From NCBI GenBank assembly GCA_036745875.1, contig DAIOFH010000017.1, forward strand, positions 1-44,105: a stretch of 44,105 bases of DNA, given 5' to 3'. The notes beneath the pieces were generated by a model, which searched no databases, had not been told where the DNA came from, and saw only the letters and a list, made by a program, of their open reading frames with translations. This document shows positions 22,103 through 31,734 of this stretch, piece by piece (the stretch's first letter is position 1; each line of letters opens with the position of its first letter). Made by a program: the position numbers and the translations under genes. The stretch is from DAIOFH01 sp036745875. GTDB lineage: Bacteria > Planctomycetota > SZUA-567.

Positions 22103-24028
22103 ATGCAGAGAAAAGTCAAACTGCTGCCTGAAACGGTGCAGAACCAGATAGCGGCCGGTGAAGTTGTCGAACGCCCGGCCTCGGTGGTCAAGGAACTTGT
22201 CGAAAACGCCATAGACGCCGGAGCAAAGAATATTTCCGTCGATCTGGAACAAGGCGGCCACCGCCTGATCCGCGTCGCGGACGACGGTTCCGGCATGGCC
22301 GAAGACGACCTCCTCATGGCGCTCGAACGTCATGCCACCAGCAAAATCGAGAATGTCGACGAAATCTTCCGCATCACGACAATGGGCTTTCGCGGCGAAG
22401 CGCTTCCCAGTATCGCCTCGGTCAGCCGCATGTCCATCGCCACCTGCGTTCCGGGTGAAGCAGAAGGCAGGCAAGTCATGGTTGAAGGCGGCAACACCGT
22501 CCGCCTGGCCGCAGCCCCGACCCGACGCGGCACCATGGTTGAGGTCAGGGACATATTTTTCAACACCCCGGCTCGACGCAAATTCCTGCGCCAGCCGGGA
22601 TCCGAAAACACCCAGTCCGCCGCCATCCTCATGCGCCTGGCGCTGGCGCATCCGGAAATCGGCTTCCGACTCCAGGCGGACGGCGTCATTACCTTGGCGG
22701 TGCATCCGGTAAAATCGCAACTGGACAGGATCGGCGACCTGTTCGGACCGAAGTTCGTCAAAAACCTCCTTCCGATCAGCAGGGAAATCACCGACGGCAT
22801 CAGCGTGGAAGGGTTCATCTCCCAGCCCCCCGACGGCCTCCACAACTCGACCGGAATATATATCCTGGTCAACAAGCGCTGGATTCGCCACCACGGCATA
22901 GCGAAGGCCATGTCCAACGCCTACCAGGGAGCCTTGCCGCCGCGCAAGTACCCCTACATCATTATCAATCTCGCCATCGACCCGGCGCGCGTCGACGTCA
23001 ATGTCCACCCCACAAAGGAGGAGATCCGTTTCGACAATGAGCGACTGGTCAAGGATGGTTTGTGCGGTGCGATAAAGGACGCCCTTCGCGGCTATGCGAG
23101 CCAGGGCGGAGAGGTGGCGTTCTCCGCGATCCCGCTCGACGCCGAAGCGCGAAAACGCCTCGCCAACCCTGCGGAAATCCAGGCACGGCGGACCGGCCTC
23201 CTTGGTCCACGCTTCACTCCCCAGGAAAACGCGAAGCCGGAAAGTTACAGCCAGTTCGACGCGTCACAGCTGCGCGATGCTATCCGCCGTCCGCAGCTTG
23301 AATCCCTGAAAAACCTGCAGCGCGGCCAAACCGGGGCTGACGCCCCGTCCGGCTACGGCTTGCCTGAGCAGGACAATGTGGAAGAAGATCTCCCGGCTTA
23401 CGCGGAGTCGACGACCGATCCTGCCGAAGCACCTGTCCCGCCTGCGGATTCGATGGTACAGGAGAGTTCCTTCAGGGTGCTTGGACAGATATTTGGCCAG
23501 TACATAATGATCGAGGGTCGAGACGCCGTGCATTTTATCGATCCACACGCCCTGCATGAACGCTGGAACTTTGACAAGCTTCTGGAAGAGGGAAAACGCG
23601 GCGTTTCGGCAAACCGCCTCCTGATTCCGGTGGAGATACGCCTCCTGCCGACCGAGATGTCGATGCTGGGTGAAGCCGGACCTGTGCTGGAGCAATTTGG
23701 CTTCTCCCTCGCACTTGACCGGCCAGGCTATGTGTTGGTGGAAGCCGCGCCTGACTATCTGCAACCAAACGAAATCGAACGGCTCATCAGGGACATCCTG
23801 GCCGATGTGGACAGTGCGGGCCATACCATTGGAGCACGGCGCGAACGGCTCCTCGCCTCGCTTGCCTGCCGGTCGTCCGTGTTACTGGGGAGAAAACTTC
23901 CGGAAGAGGAAATCGGCGCGTTGCTGGACAGGTTCTTCCATAGCGGGCAAATGCCCACTTGCCCCCATGGGAGGCCCGTGGCCGTCACCATTCCCAAGGA
24001 CGAACTTGCCAGGCGCTTTGGCCGATGA
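22103..24028 (+). CDS. mutL: DNA mismatch repair protein MutL (endonuclease type)
   Basis: A 641-residue MutL. The N-terminal GHKL ATPase is complete: QIAAGEVVERPASVVKELVENAIDAGA, DDGSGM, GFRGEAL, FNTPARRKFL and VDVNVHPTKEE. A polar linker (about 345-450) follows, then the C-terminal dimerisation domain. The endonuclease motif DQHA-x2-E-x4-E is present as D480-P-H-A-x2-E486-x4-D491, that is with Pro for Gln and Asp for the last Glu. ACRSSVLLG, CPHGRPV and the terminal FGR, which complete the endonuclease metal site, are visible. It couples MutS recognition to strand nicking. The ATG at 22103 is preferred to in-frame codons upstream, which would lie in the intergenic region. mutS is not in the window. 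Confidence 0.93.
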   Translation: MQRKVKLLPETVQNQIAAGEVVERPASVVKELVENAIDAGAKNISVDLEQGGHRLIRVADDGSGMAEDDLLMALERHATSKIENVDEIFRITTMGFRGEALPSIASVSRMSIATCVPGEAEGRQVMVEGGNTVRLAAAPTRRGTMVEVRDIFFNTPARRKFLRQPGSENTQSAAILMRLALAHPEIGFRLQADGVITLAVHPVKSQLDRIGDLFGPKFVKNLLPISREITDGISVEGFISQPPDGLHNSTGIYILVNKRWIRHHGIAKAMSNAYQGALPPRKYPYIIINLAIDPARVDVNVHPTKEEIRFDNERLVKDGLCGAIKDALRGYASQGGEVAFSAIPLDAEARKRLANPAEIQARRTGLLGPRFTPQENAKPESYSQFDASQLRDAIRRPQLESLKNLQRGQTGADAPSGYGLPEQDNVEEDLPAYAESTTDPAEAPVPPADSMVQESSFRVLGQIFGQYIMIEGRDAVHFIDPHALHERWNFDKLLEEGKRGVSANRLLIPVEIRLLPTEMSMLGEAGPVLEQFGFSLALDRPGYVLVEAAPDYLQPNEIERLIRDILADVDSAGHTIGARRERLLASLACRSSVLLGRKLPEEEIGALLDRFFHSGQMPTCPHGRPVAVTIPKDELARRFGR

Positions 24029-24191
24029 GAGGAGAAGATACGATTATCCTTGCACAGTGGCCTACTTTCCGAATAATTGAATTTTCTGTCTAATGTATGT
24101 GCAGGCAGGGTGATTGTATCGGTTAATCTCCCCTCCCTGTTGCCGAAGTTTTGGGATATATGTGGTTTATTTCAGTTTTGAGGGTTATCGA

Positions 24192-26372
24192 ATGAAACGT
24201 ACCAGCCTCGCGATGGTCCTGTGCATGACCGGCCTTGTCCTCTCCCTTACGCACAATGTCCACGCCGAAGACGCATCCGTCACGGCGATTCTCATGAACC
24301 AGGCGGCAAATCCCGCGGAACCCGTTTGGGAGGCGGCCAATTCGCTGAAAAACCTTGGCTCCTCGGTGTCTGAAAGCATCATTCAGGCGGCAGCCGACCA
24401 GTCGCGGTCGGTCCCCGAGCGGATGGCTGCCGGCTCGGCACTGCTCCAGCTTGGCTGGCAGCGGGAAGGCGTGCTAGCCCTCGAATCCGTTGCCCTCGAC
24501 GATTCCGCACCTTTCGAGCGCAGGCTCGAATCGGCGCAGCTGATGGGCAAGTGGGGCGGCGAATACGCCACAGCCCGCCTCGGCATCCTTATGAACGGCA
24601 AGCATCTCCCCGAGCGCCTGCGGGTCGAACTCGCCTACAGCCTGTGGAAGCTGTCCTCCCGCCCGCAAGCCTACGAAACGCTTGACGAAATCCGCCTGAA
24701 CGGGCAAAGCTCCCTCGCCCGCGCCGAAGCGCTTCTCGCGCTGGCGCAGACGGACCGCTTCGCTGTCTTGAAGGAAGACGTGAAAAAGCTTGCGGAAATG
24801 CCCGGACCCATCGGCGAACGCGCCGCCAACGTGCTCCTCATCAACGCCAGGCTCGACGACGAGATCCGCCGCGACGATTTCTCCATCAAGCTCATTTCCG
24901 AGGTCGTCCAGAAAATCCGGGACTACTACGCCATCGACGAGGACGACAAGGACCAGGCCAAGCGCCTCCAACCGAAAAGCCTCGGCGAATCCGGCGCACA
25001 GGCACTTCTCTATTCCCTCGACCAGTTCAACGACTATCTCAACGAAGAGGATTTCGCCGATTTCGACGCTCAGCTCAAGGCAAACTACGGCGGCATCGGG
25101 GCCTGGGTCGGCATGCGGGACAATCGCTTCACCATCCTCACCCCCATGTACGACAAGCCCGCCTACCGTTCCGGCCTGAAGCCGATGGACGTCATCGACC
25201 GCGTCGACGAGACTGACATCTCGGACATGAAGCAAAATGACATCGTCAAGCTGCTCAAGGGCGAACCCAATTCCATGGTCAAGCTGCGCGTCTACCGCCG
25301 CGCCTGGAAAGAACCCCGCGTCGTGGAAGTCAAGCGCGAGATCATCCAGATCGAATCGGTCCTGTGGCAGACTCTCCCGGGCGACATCGGCTATATCAAG
25401 ATCAACTCCTTCAACGAAGGCGACCCCTTCCGCCGCATCAAGTCGACAGCCGGCCTGGTGAAGGACGCCCTTTCCGAATTCAACCGTCTGGGAGTGAACG
25501 GCATCATCCTCGACATGGCGAACAACCCCGGCGGCGTCCTTGTCTCCGGCGTCGACGTTGCGAAATTGTTCATCGGCGACAGCAAGGTCATCGTCACCAG
25601 CCGCGGCCGCAAAAACGACCGCCGCGCCACCACCTACAAAGCCGGTTACGGCAAGCCGTTCTATCGCAAACCGGTCGTCGTCGTCGTCAATGGCGGCACG
25701 GCATCCGCGGCCGAAATCGTCGCCGGCGCCATGCGCGACCACAACCGCGCGCCCCTGATCGGCAGAAAAACCTACGGCAAGGGTTCGGTGCAGTCCCTGA
25801 TGGGGGTTAAAACCACCCGCGACCGTTCCCGCATCAAGCTCACCGTGGCCAAGTACTATCTCCCGAACGGCGAAACAATACACACCAAGGGGATCGAGCC
25901 GGACCGCAAGGCCCCCGAATCCGACCTCTCGGTCGCCGAGGCGGAAGCGCGCTGGAAGATCCGCGACCAGCACGACATCCAGTTCTGGCTTGAGGAAAAC
26001 AACCGTTTCGAAAGGTACGAAGACGTCTATCGCGACCTGTTGGTGTTCGACAATTACGATCCCGACAGCTATCCCGAATTCAGTTCTTTGTACGAAACGC
26101 TTATCGCCAAATATCCGAAGGAACGAATCGACCAGGAACTGGTCAGAAAAGAAATCCGATACGGCATCGCTTCGTACCTGCGTGATTACAAGGGTGAGAG
26201 CGAGTATGTCGATCTCGAAGACAACCCGAGCCTCCAGGAAGCGGTCGTCACTCTCGGAGATGCGATGGGCGGCCTCCCCGACACTCCCCTTTTCGCCTCT
26301 ATCCGTAATTCAGTCATGGAGAACCGTGAAAAAGTGGCCGAAGAGGAAGGCAATCTCGCGGAAGGAAAGTAG
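24192..26372 (+). CDS. S41-family C-terminal processing protease with HEAT-like N-terminal region
   Basis: A 726-residue exported serine protease of the tail-specific/CtpA family. A signal peptide (MKRTSLAMVLCMTGLVLSLT, cleavage after VHA) is followed by an about 190-residue alpha-helical segment with repeated A-A-x-L/LLQLG-type helices resembling HEAT repeats. Next are a PDZ domain (GIGAWVGMRDNRF to RVYRR), which binds substrate C-termini, and the protease core with NGIILDMANNPGG, catalytic Ser505 (GGTASAAEI) and Lys530 (TYGKGSVQ). The 25-residue Ser-Lys spacing matches Tsp. A further C-terminal region (about 570-726) is acidic and helical. The start at 24192 has GAGGG 8 nt upstream. It would act in the periplasm on misfolded or processed envelope proteins. 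The HEAT-like part is unusual for CtpA and may recruit clients. Confidence 0.88.
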   Translation: MKRTSLAMVLCMTGLVLSLTHNVHAEDASVTAILMNQAANPAEPVWEAANSLKNLGSSVSESIIQAAADQSRSVPERMAAGSALLQLGWQREGVLALESVALDDSAPFERRLESAQLMGKWGGEYATARLGILMNGKHLPERLRVELAYSLWKLSSRPQAYETLDEIRLNGQSSLARAEALLALAQTDRFAVLKEDVKKLAEMPGPIGERAANVLLINARLDDEIRRDDFSIKLISEVVQKIRDYYAIDEDDKDQAKRLQPKSLGESGAQALLYSLDQFNDYLNEEDFADFDAQLKANYGGIGAWVGMRDNRFTILTPMYDKPAYRSGLKPMDVIDRVDETDISDMKQNDIVKLLKGEPNSMVKLRVYRRAWKEPRVVEVKREIIQIESVLWQTLPGDIGYIKINSFNEGDPFRRIKSTAGLVKDALSEFNRLGVNGIILDMANNPGGVLVSGVDVAKLFIGDSKVIVTSRGRKNDRRATTYKAGYGKPFYRKPVVVVVNGGTASAAEIVAGAMRDHNRAPLIGRKTYGKGSVQSLMGVKTTRDRSRIKLTVAKYYLPNGETIHTKGIEPDRKAPESDLSVAEAEARWKIRDQHDIQFWLEENNRFERYEDVYRDLLVFDNYDPDSYPEFSSLYETLIAKYPKERIDQELVRKEIRYGIASYLRDYKGESEYVDLEDNPSLQEAVVTLGDAMGGLPDTPLFASIRNSVMENREKVAEEEGNLAEGK

Positions 26373-26583
26373 CTCTATACAGACAGTAGCAACAGAAGGG
26401 CGCAGAGGGGCGTCTTTCAATTTCATATGTCAAAGGCGATGTCCTGACAGTCTCGATTTTCCGTTTATCTTTACGGGTTTATTAACCCTGTGCACATAAC
26501 CGGCAAACCGGGTTGTTATCGCATGCCTATACCAGAAGAGGGAAAAGAGCCGCGAATCCCTTGGGATAGATTAGAGGAAATAA

Positions 26584-27975
26584 ATGAACGCAAGCACGAT
26601 TATTACCTACAGCGAGGCTATAGCGCTCCTTGATTCGTTCATCAATTACGAACGTACCCCGCCCGCGTCCGGCGCAGCAGGGTTCGGTACCGAGCGAATG
26701 GCGAACTTGCTTGGACGCCTGGACTCGCCTCACCTGGCGGCTCCGGCGGTGCATATCGCCGGCACCAAGGGCAAGGGGTCTTCCGCAAGCTTGGTCGCCG
26801 CAGCGCTGTCCTCTACGGGACTGAAGACCGGACTTTACGTATCGCCGCATGTCGACACACTGAGGGAACGCATCATGGTCAACGGTCGCCCCATTTCGGA
26901 GCGGCAGTTCTCCGAATCCTGTCAGGCGGCGGTGAAAGCCGCGTCCGACATGCGTGCGGACGGGCATGAACCGACCTGGTTCGAAGTCTTGACGGCAACC
27001 GCTTTCCACGCCTTCAACGCGCTTGGAGTGGAGGCGATGGTGCTGGAGACCGGAATGGGCGGCAGGCTTGACGCGACAAACGTCTCCGACCTCCGTGCAG
27101 CCGCGGTCGGCATCACCACGATAAGCCTTGATCACGAAAACATCCTCGGTGGCACGCTTGCCGAAATCGCGGCCGAAAAAGCCGCCATTATCCGTGCGGG
27201 AGTGCCTGTCGTCGTCATGCAGCAGGAAAAGGAAGCGCTCAAGGTCATTCTGAAGCGCGCCAAGGATGTGGGCGCCCCGGTATTCCGTGTTGGCGAGGAC
27301 ATCACCGCGTCAGTAAGGAAAAAACCCCTTGCCGACCGCCCGGAGCTCGGACAGCGCGTCGACATGGAAACATGGCGTTCGATTTATCCGGACCTCGTCC
27401 TTTCCATGCTGGGCGAACACCAGATCCAAAACGCCAGCCTCGCCCTCGGCCTGGCCGAACTGTTTATGGAAGGCACGGGCAAGGGCCCGCTTGACTCCCT
27501 GGCGTTGAAGCGCGCCTGGCGCGGACTCGCGCTCCCCGCGCGCATGGAAGTCTATTCCACCAAGCCGTGGCTCATCGTCGACGGCGCACACAACCCCGCG
27601 TCAGCCTGGGCGGCGGCGGAAACGGTGGTCAATTCCTTTACCAGCGAAAACCGCACCCTGATCTTCGGCGCGGCAGAGGACAAGAATGTCAAGGCCATGC
27701 TCCGGATCCTCGCGCCCCTGTTCAAGACGGTGATTGTCAGTTCGTTCGAATCGCCCCGCAGCGTCAATCCGTCGAAGCTGGCGGAATTCATGGCGAACGA
27801 GTACCCGGAAATCCAGACGAAAGTCGCCGAAAATGCCGCAGACGCCCTTGCCCTCGCCAAGGAATCCGTCGATGCGGAAGGCTTGATCCTTGTGGCAGGG
27901 AGCCTGTATCTCGCTGGCGAAATCCGTACAGCCAGCCGCAACGCATCCTCAAAACGCTTGACGCGGAAGGACTAA
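26584..27975 (+). CDS. folC: Bifunctional folylpolyglutamate synthase / dihydrofolate synthase
   Basis: A 463-residue FolC of the Mur-ligase superfamily. The P-loop is GTKGKGS (about 60-66); YVSPHVDTLRERI, ETGMGGRLDATN, DHENILGGTLAEIAAEKAAI and VDGAHNPASAW are characteristic of FolC, the last being the Mur-ligase C-terminal junction motif. It adds L-glutamate to dihydropteroate and then to tetrahydrofolates using ATP, retaining folates in the cell. The ATG at 26584 follows AGAGGAAATAA. Its length is normal and all motifs look intact. Sequence alone does not show whether both activities are present, but the family default is bifunctional. The typical neighbour accD is absent. Confidence 0.9.
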   Translation: MNASTIITYSEAIALLDSFINYERTPPASGAAGFGTERMANLLGRLDSPHLAAPAVHIAGTKGKGSSASLVAAALSSTGLKTGLYVSPHVDTLRERIMVNGRPISERQFSESCQAAVKAASDMRADGHEPTWFEVLTATAFHAFNALGVEAMVLETGMGGRLDATNVSDLRAAAVGITTISLDHENILGGTLAEIAAEKAAIIRAGVPVVVMQQEKEALKVILKRAKDVGAPVFRVGEDITASVRKKPLADRPELGQRVDMETWRSIYPDLVLSMLGEHQIQNASLALGLAELFMEGTGKGPLDSLALKRAWRGLALPARMEVYSTKPWLIVDGAHNPASAWAAAETVVNSFTSENRTLIFGAAEDKNVKAMLRILAPLFKTVIVSSFESPRSVNPSKLAEFMANEYPEIQTKVAENAADALALAKESVDAEGLILVAGSLYLAGEIRTASRNASSKRLTRKD

Positions 27976-27985
27976 AAAAACTTTT

Positions 27986-28047
27986 TTCCACCGGCTTGAT
28001 TCCCATGTTTTTTTCTCCCCTTCACAAGAGGAGTCAAGCCGTTGGAA
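27986..28047 (+). repeat. Long hairpin 3' of folC
   Basis: TTCCA (27986-27990) and CGGCTTGATTCC (27992-28003) pair with GGAGTCAAGCCG (28030-28041) and TGGAA (28043-28047), giving about 17 pairs with one C/T mismatch and a 26-nt loop. No U-run directly follows. It lies 10 nt past the folC stop and upstream of the terminator at 28066. It may be a 3'-UTR stabilising element or a processed small RNA. Confidence 0.5.
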
Positions 28048-28065
28048 CCTTCTCGGCAAATTAAC

Positions 28066-28099
28066 AAACGTCACTCTGCAGGCAGGGTTGACGTTTTTT
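28066..28099 (+). terminator. Intrinsic terminator after folC
   Basis: AAACGTCA (28066-28073) pairs with TGACGTTT (28089-28096), further inner pairs are possible, and TTTTTT (28094-28099) follows. It separates folC from the peptidyl-prolyl isomerase gene. Confidence 0.75.
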
Positions 28100-28182
28100 G
28101 TTATTTAGCCATAATATCACAGGTTATCTGAAAAATATAATGGGTTGGGTTCTTGTCTTGTTTGTTTTAAAAAAGGATCATC

Positions 28183-29214
<1,032 letters not shown>

Positions 29215-29311
29215 TTGCCAATGATGGAATAAATACATCGCAAAGCATGATTGCGAGGGTAGGACGAGCGAGTCCTTATATCCAAATTTTGCTTCATTGT
29301 CAATTCAAGCG

Positions 29312-29338
29312 AGACCCTCTCCGGCATGGAGGGGGTTT
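29312..29338 (+). terminator. Intrinsic terminator after the PPIase gene
   Basis: AGACCCTCTCC (29312-29322) pairs with GGAGGGGGTTT (29328-29338), loop GGCAT, with two wobble pairs. The U-tract is short, so efficiency is uncertain. The left arm shares ACCCTCTCC with the inverted repeat at 33179-33230. Confidence 0.6.
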
Positions 29339-29506
29339 CCTTAATATCAGGTTTGCGTCCCTAAACCATGACGAAAAACCTTGACAAGAGGCGTTATATT
29401 AATAGCATTTATAGAGGTACTTAGCAGAGTATTTGACGCCCCCGGATCTGTGTCAGGTGACATAGAGGGATTTTATGTTATTTTATTGCTGAATCAGGTA
29501 GAAATC

Positions 29507-30910
29507 ATGGAGTATGAGCTTACTGACATCGGTCCGTGCCGTAAACGTCTGACCTTAAATTTTTCCGCAGATGAAGTAGCCAAAGTTCTTGGCGAAAGCT
29601 ATTCGGAAGTTGACAATCACGTCCAGATAAAAGGCTTCCGCAAAGGCAAGGCCCCTAGGCGCATTCTGGAGAAGAAATTCGGCCGTGAAGCCATTCTCGG
29701 AGCGGAGGACATCCTCGCCGAGCGCAATGTCAACCAGACTGTCGAGAAAGAAAAAATCGTGCTCCTCGGCAATGCTGACAAGATCACGGAAAAGGGCATT
29801 CTCAAGGACGGAGAACCCTACAAGCTCGAATACGAATTCGACGTCCGCCCGGACTTCGAAATGCCGGAATACAAAAACCTCGTATTGGACACGATAGCCC
29901 TTCCCGTCACTGATGAAGCTCTTGACGAACGGATGGAAAGCATCCGCCACATGTTCGCCAAGTACGACCCGGTCGAAGAACCGGCCAAGAAAGAGGATAT
30001 CCTCAACGTTGATTTCAAGGCCGAAGTCGAAGGCAACGAAATCATGAACATGACCGACCGCAACCTGCGCGTCAAAGGCGACCGCCTCTTTGGCCTGCCC
30101 TACCCCGAACTGGAAGAAAAGTTCGTCGGCGTCAAGGCGGGGGACAAGGTCGAACTGACGATTGATCTCCCGGCGGACCACCCGGAAGAGGAATTGCAGG
30201 GCAAACCGGCCAAGGTCGAAATTGTCGTGAAGCGCGTCGAGCGCCCGGTTCTTCCGGAGCTCACCGACGAATTCGCAGCCTCCATCGGCATGTCCTCCAT
30301 CGCCGACTTCAAGAACCGCATCAAGATCAACATGGACCAGGAAGCAGCGATGGAAGCGCGCCACAAGCAGGAAAGGGAAATCCTCGACCAGCTTATCGCC
30401 AAAGTCGAGTTCCCCGTTCCGGAAAAGTACGTCAAGGAAAAGGCCGAGTTCATCGTCCGCGACCGCATCAACGAACTCGCCCGTCAGGGTCAGGGCGTAT
30501 CCGACATGGAGGCGTTGAAAAAGGACGCAGAGGTCGAGGCAGACCGCCAGACCCGTTGGGAGATCTTTGCCAGCCGCATCGCCGACGCGGAAAACATCCA
30601 GGTCTCGAACCAGGAAGTCTCCCGCCACGTCGAGCGCCTCGCCCAGTCCTTCAATACCACTCCGGCGAAGATCGTGCAGCGCATCCGCGACTTCAACGGC
30701 GGTCCCGCCATGGTCAAGGAGATCATGGACATCAAGGTGATGCAGCTCATTATTGACAGCGCCAAGCAGCCCGGCGGCATCATCGCCAAAACCGAAGGTG
30801 AAACGGAAGAAGTCAATGCCGACGCCGCCCAGACCGCGACGAACCCGTCATGCGACTGCGGCCACGACCATAGTCACGACCACGGTCATGACCATGGCCA
30901 CGATCACTAA
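29507..30910 (+). CDS. tig: Trigger factor with histidine-rich C-terminal tail
   Basis: A 467-residue ribosome-associated chaperone. The N-terminal ribosome-binding domain has the signature GFRKGKAP (43-50). A middle FKBP-like PPIase region (about 155-245) is diverged from the usual FKBP core, and the C-terminal chaperone arms follow, including ITDEF-type LTDEFAASIG and EREILDQLI. The last 19 residues (449-467) carry eight His alternating with Asp and Gly plus two Cys (CDCGHDHSHDHG onward). This metal-chelating tail is absent from ordinary trigger factors but resembles that of SlyD. The ATG at 29507 has AGGTAG 6 nt upstream and matches family N-termini. tig-clpP-clpX is a widespread order. 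The tail suggests nickel/zinc/copper binding or storage (inference). Confidence 0.93.
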   Translation: MEYELTDIGPCRKRLTLNFSADEVAKVLGESYSEVDNHVQIKGFRKGKAPRRILEKKFGREAILGAEDILAERNVNQTVEKEKIVLLGNADKITEKGILKDGEPYKLEYEFDVRPDFEMPEYKNLVLDTIALPVTDEALDERMESIRHMFAKYDPVEEPAKKEDILNVDFKAEVEGNEIMNMTDRNLRVKGDRLFGLPYPELEEKFVGVKAGDKVELTIDLPADHPEEELQGKPAKVEIVVKRVERPVLPELTDEFAASIGMSSIADFKNRIKINMDQEAAMEARHKQEREILDQLIAKVEFPVPEKYVKEKAEFIVRDRINELARQGQGVSDMEALKKDAEVEADRQTRWEIFASRIADAENIQVSNQEVSRHVERLAQSFNTTPAKIVQRIRDFNGGPAMVKEIMDIKVMQLIIDSAKQPGGIIAKTEGETEEVNADAAQTATNPSCDCGHDHSHDHGHDHGHDH

Positions 30911-31045
30911 CCAACAGTCGACGTTTGCCAACTGCGGCTGACGCTTCCGGACGGAGAAGGATATCGGACAGACGGGGACAAGTTGTAACAACGGCAACTT
31001 TTATGGTAAAACCAACTTCTGGCTTATAGAAAGAGAATATACATA

Positions 31046-31678
31046 ATGTCTAAATCACCGATTGAGCCTATGGCCGACCTCGTACCTTTTGTTATCGAAA
31101 GAACCGGCAGAGGCGAACGCAGCTACGACATTTACTCGCGCCTGCTTTCCGACCGAATCATCATCATCGGCTCGGACATCCGCGACCACAATGCCAGCCT
31201 GTACATCGCCCAGATGCTCTATCTCGACCTTGTCAACCGCGACGCCGACATCCAGGTTTACATCAACTCACCGGGCGGCAGCGTCACGGCAGGTCTCGCG
31301 ATCTATGACACCATGCAGCACCTGTCCTGCGACGTCGCCACCTACTGCATCGGCCAAGCAGCCAGCATGGGCGCGGTTCTTTTGGCTGCGGGCACCAAGG
31401 GCAAGCGCTTCAGCCTTCCCCACAGCCGCATCATGATCCACCAGCCGTGGGGCGGCGCCGAGGGTACCGCTGCCGACATCACGATCCAGGCGGCCGAAAT
31501 CAACCGGCTCAAGGGCATCTTGAACGGCATCCTCGCCAAACATTGCAACAAGGACGTGGCCGTGGTGGAAAAAGACACCGACCGCGACTTCTTCATGAGC
31601 GCCCATGAGGCCATGGAGTACGGCCTGGTCGACGAAGTCATCACCCCCGGCGAAAAGAAGGAAGCCGACAAAAAGTAG
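31046..31678 (+). CDS. clpP: ATP-dependent Clp protease proteolytic subunit
   Basis: A 210-residue ClpP serine protease. The catalytic triad is visible: Ser107 (GQAASMGA), His132 (RIMIHQP) and Asp181 (DTDRDFFMS). INSPGGSVTAGLAIYDTM forms the substrate-binding strand. The protein should assemble into a 14-mer chamber that degrades proteins delivered by ClpX. The start at 31046 has a weak ribosome site (AAGAGA); the N-terminus is typical, with LVPFVIERTGRGERSYDIYS. It lies 135 nt after trigger factor and 56 nt before ClpX. Confidence 0.95.
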   Translation: MSKSPIEPMADLVPFVIERTGRGERSYDIYSRLLSDRIIIIGSDIRDHNASLYIAQMLYLDLVNRDADIQVYINSPGGSVTAGLAIYDTMQHLSCDVATYCIGQAASMGAVLLAAGTKGKRFSLPHSRIMIHQPWGGAEGTAADITIQAAEINRLKGILNGILAKHCNKDVAVVEKDTDRDFFMSAHEAMEYGLVDEVITPGEKKEADKK

Positions 31679-31691
31679 TGACGCAACCAAA

Positions 31692-31716
31692 CTGCGGGCG
31701 GTTCATCCGCCCGCAG
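31692..31716 (+). repeat. Perfect hairpin in the clpP-clpX intergenic gap
   Basis: CTGCGGGCGG (31692-31701) pairs with CCGCCCGCAG (31707-31716), loop TTCAT: ten perfect, mostly GC pairs. An A-run rather than a U-run follows, so this is not a normal terminator on the plus strand. It precedes the clpX ribosome site (AAGGA at about 31719) and may tune translation or mRNA processing between the subunits. Confidence 0.6.
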
Positions 31717-31734
31717 AAAAAGGAATATTTCGAA

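Noticed and set aside
24474..25973. Long open frame on the minus strand (about 499 codons) opposite the S41 protease gene
   Set aside because: It is antisense to a clearly conserved protease with intact catalytic motifs, has a composition typical of high-GC shadow frames, and shows no domain or ribosome site.
29381..29386. Perfect -35 TTGACA upstream of trigger factor
   Set aside because: No acceptable -10 at 15-19 nt spacing was found, so it is not called a promoter.
30980..31002. Short hairpin AAGTTG/CAACTT followed by TTTT between tig and clpP
   Set aside because: Only six AT-containing pairs and a 9-nt loop; too weak to call a terminator.
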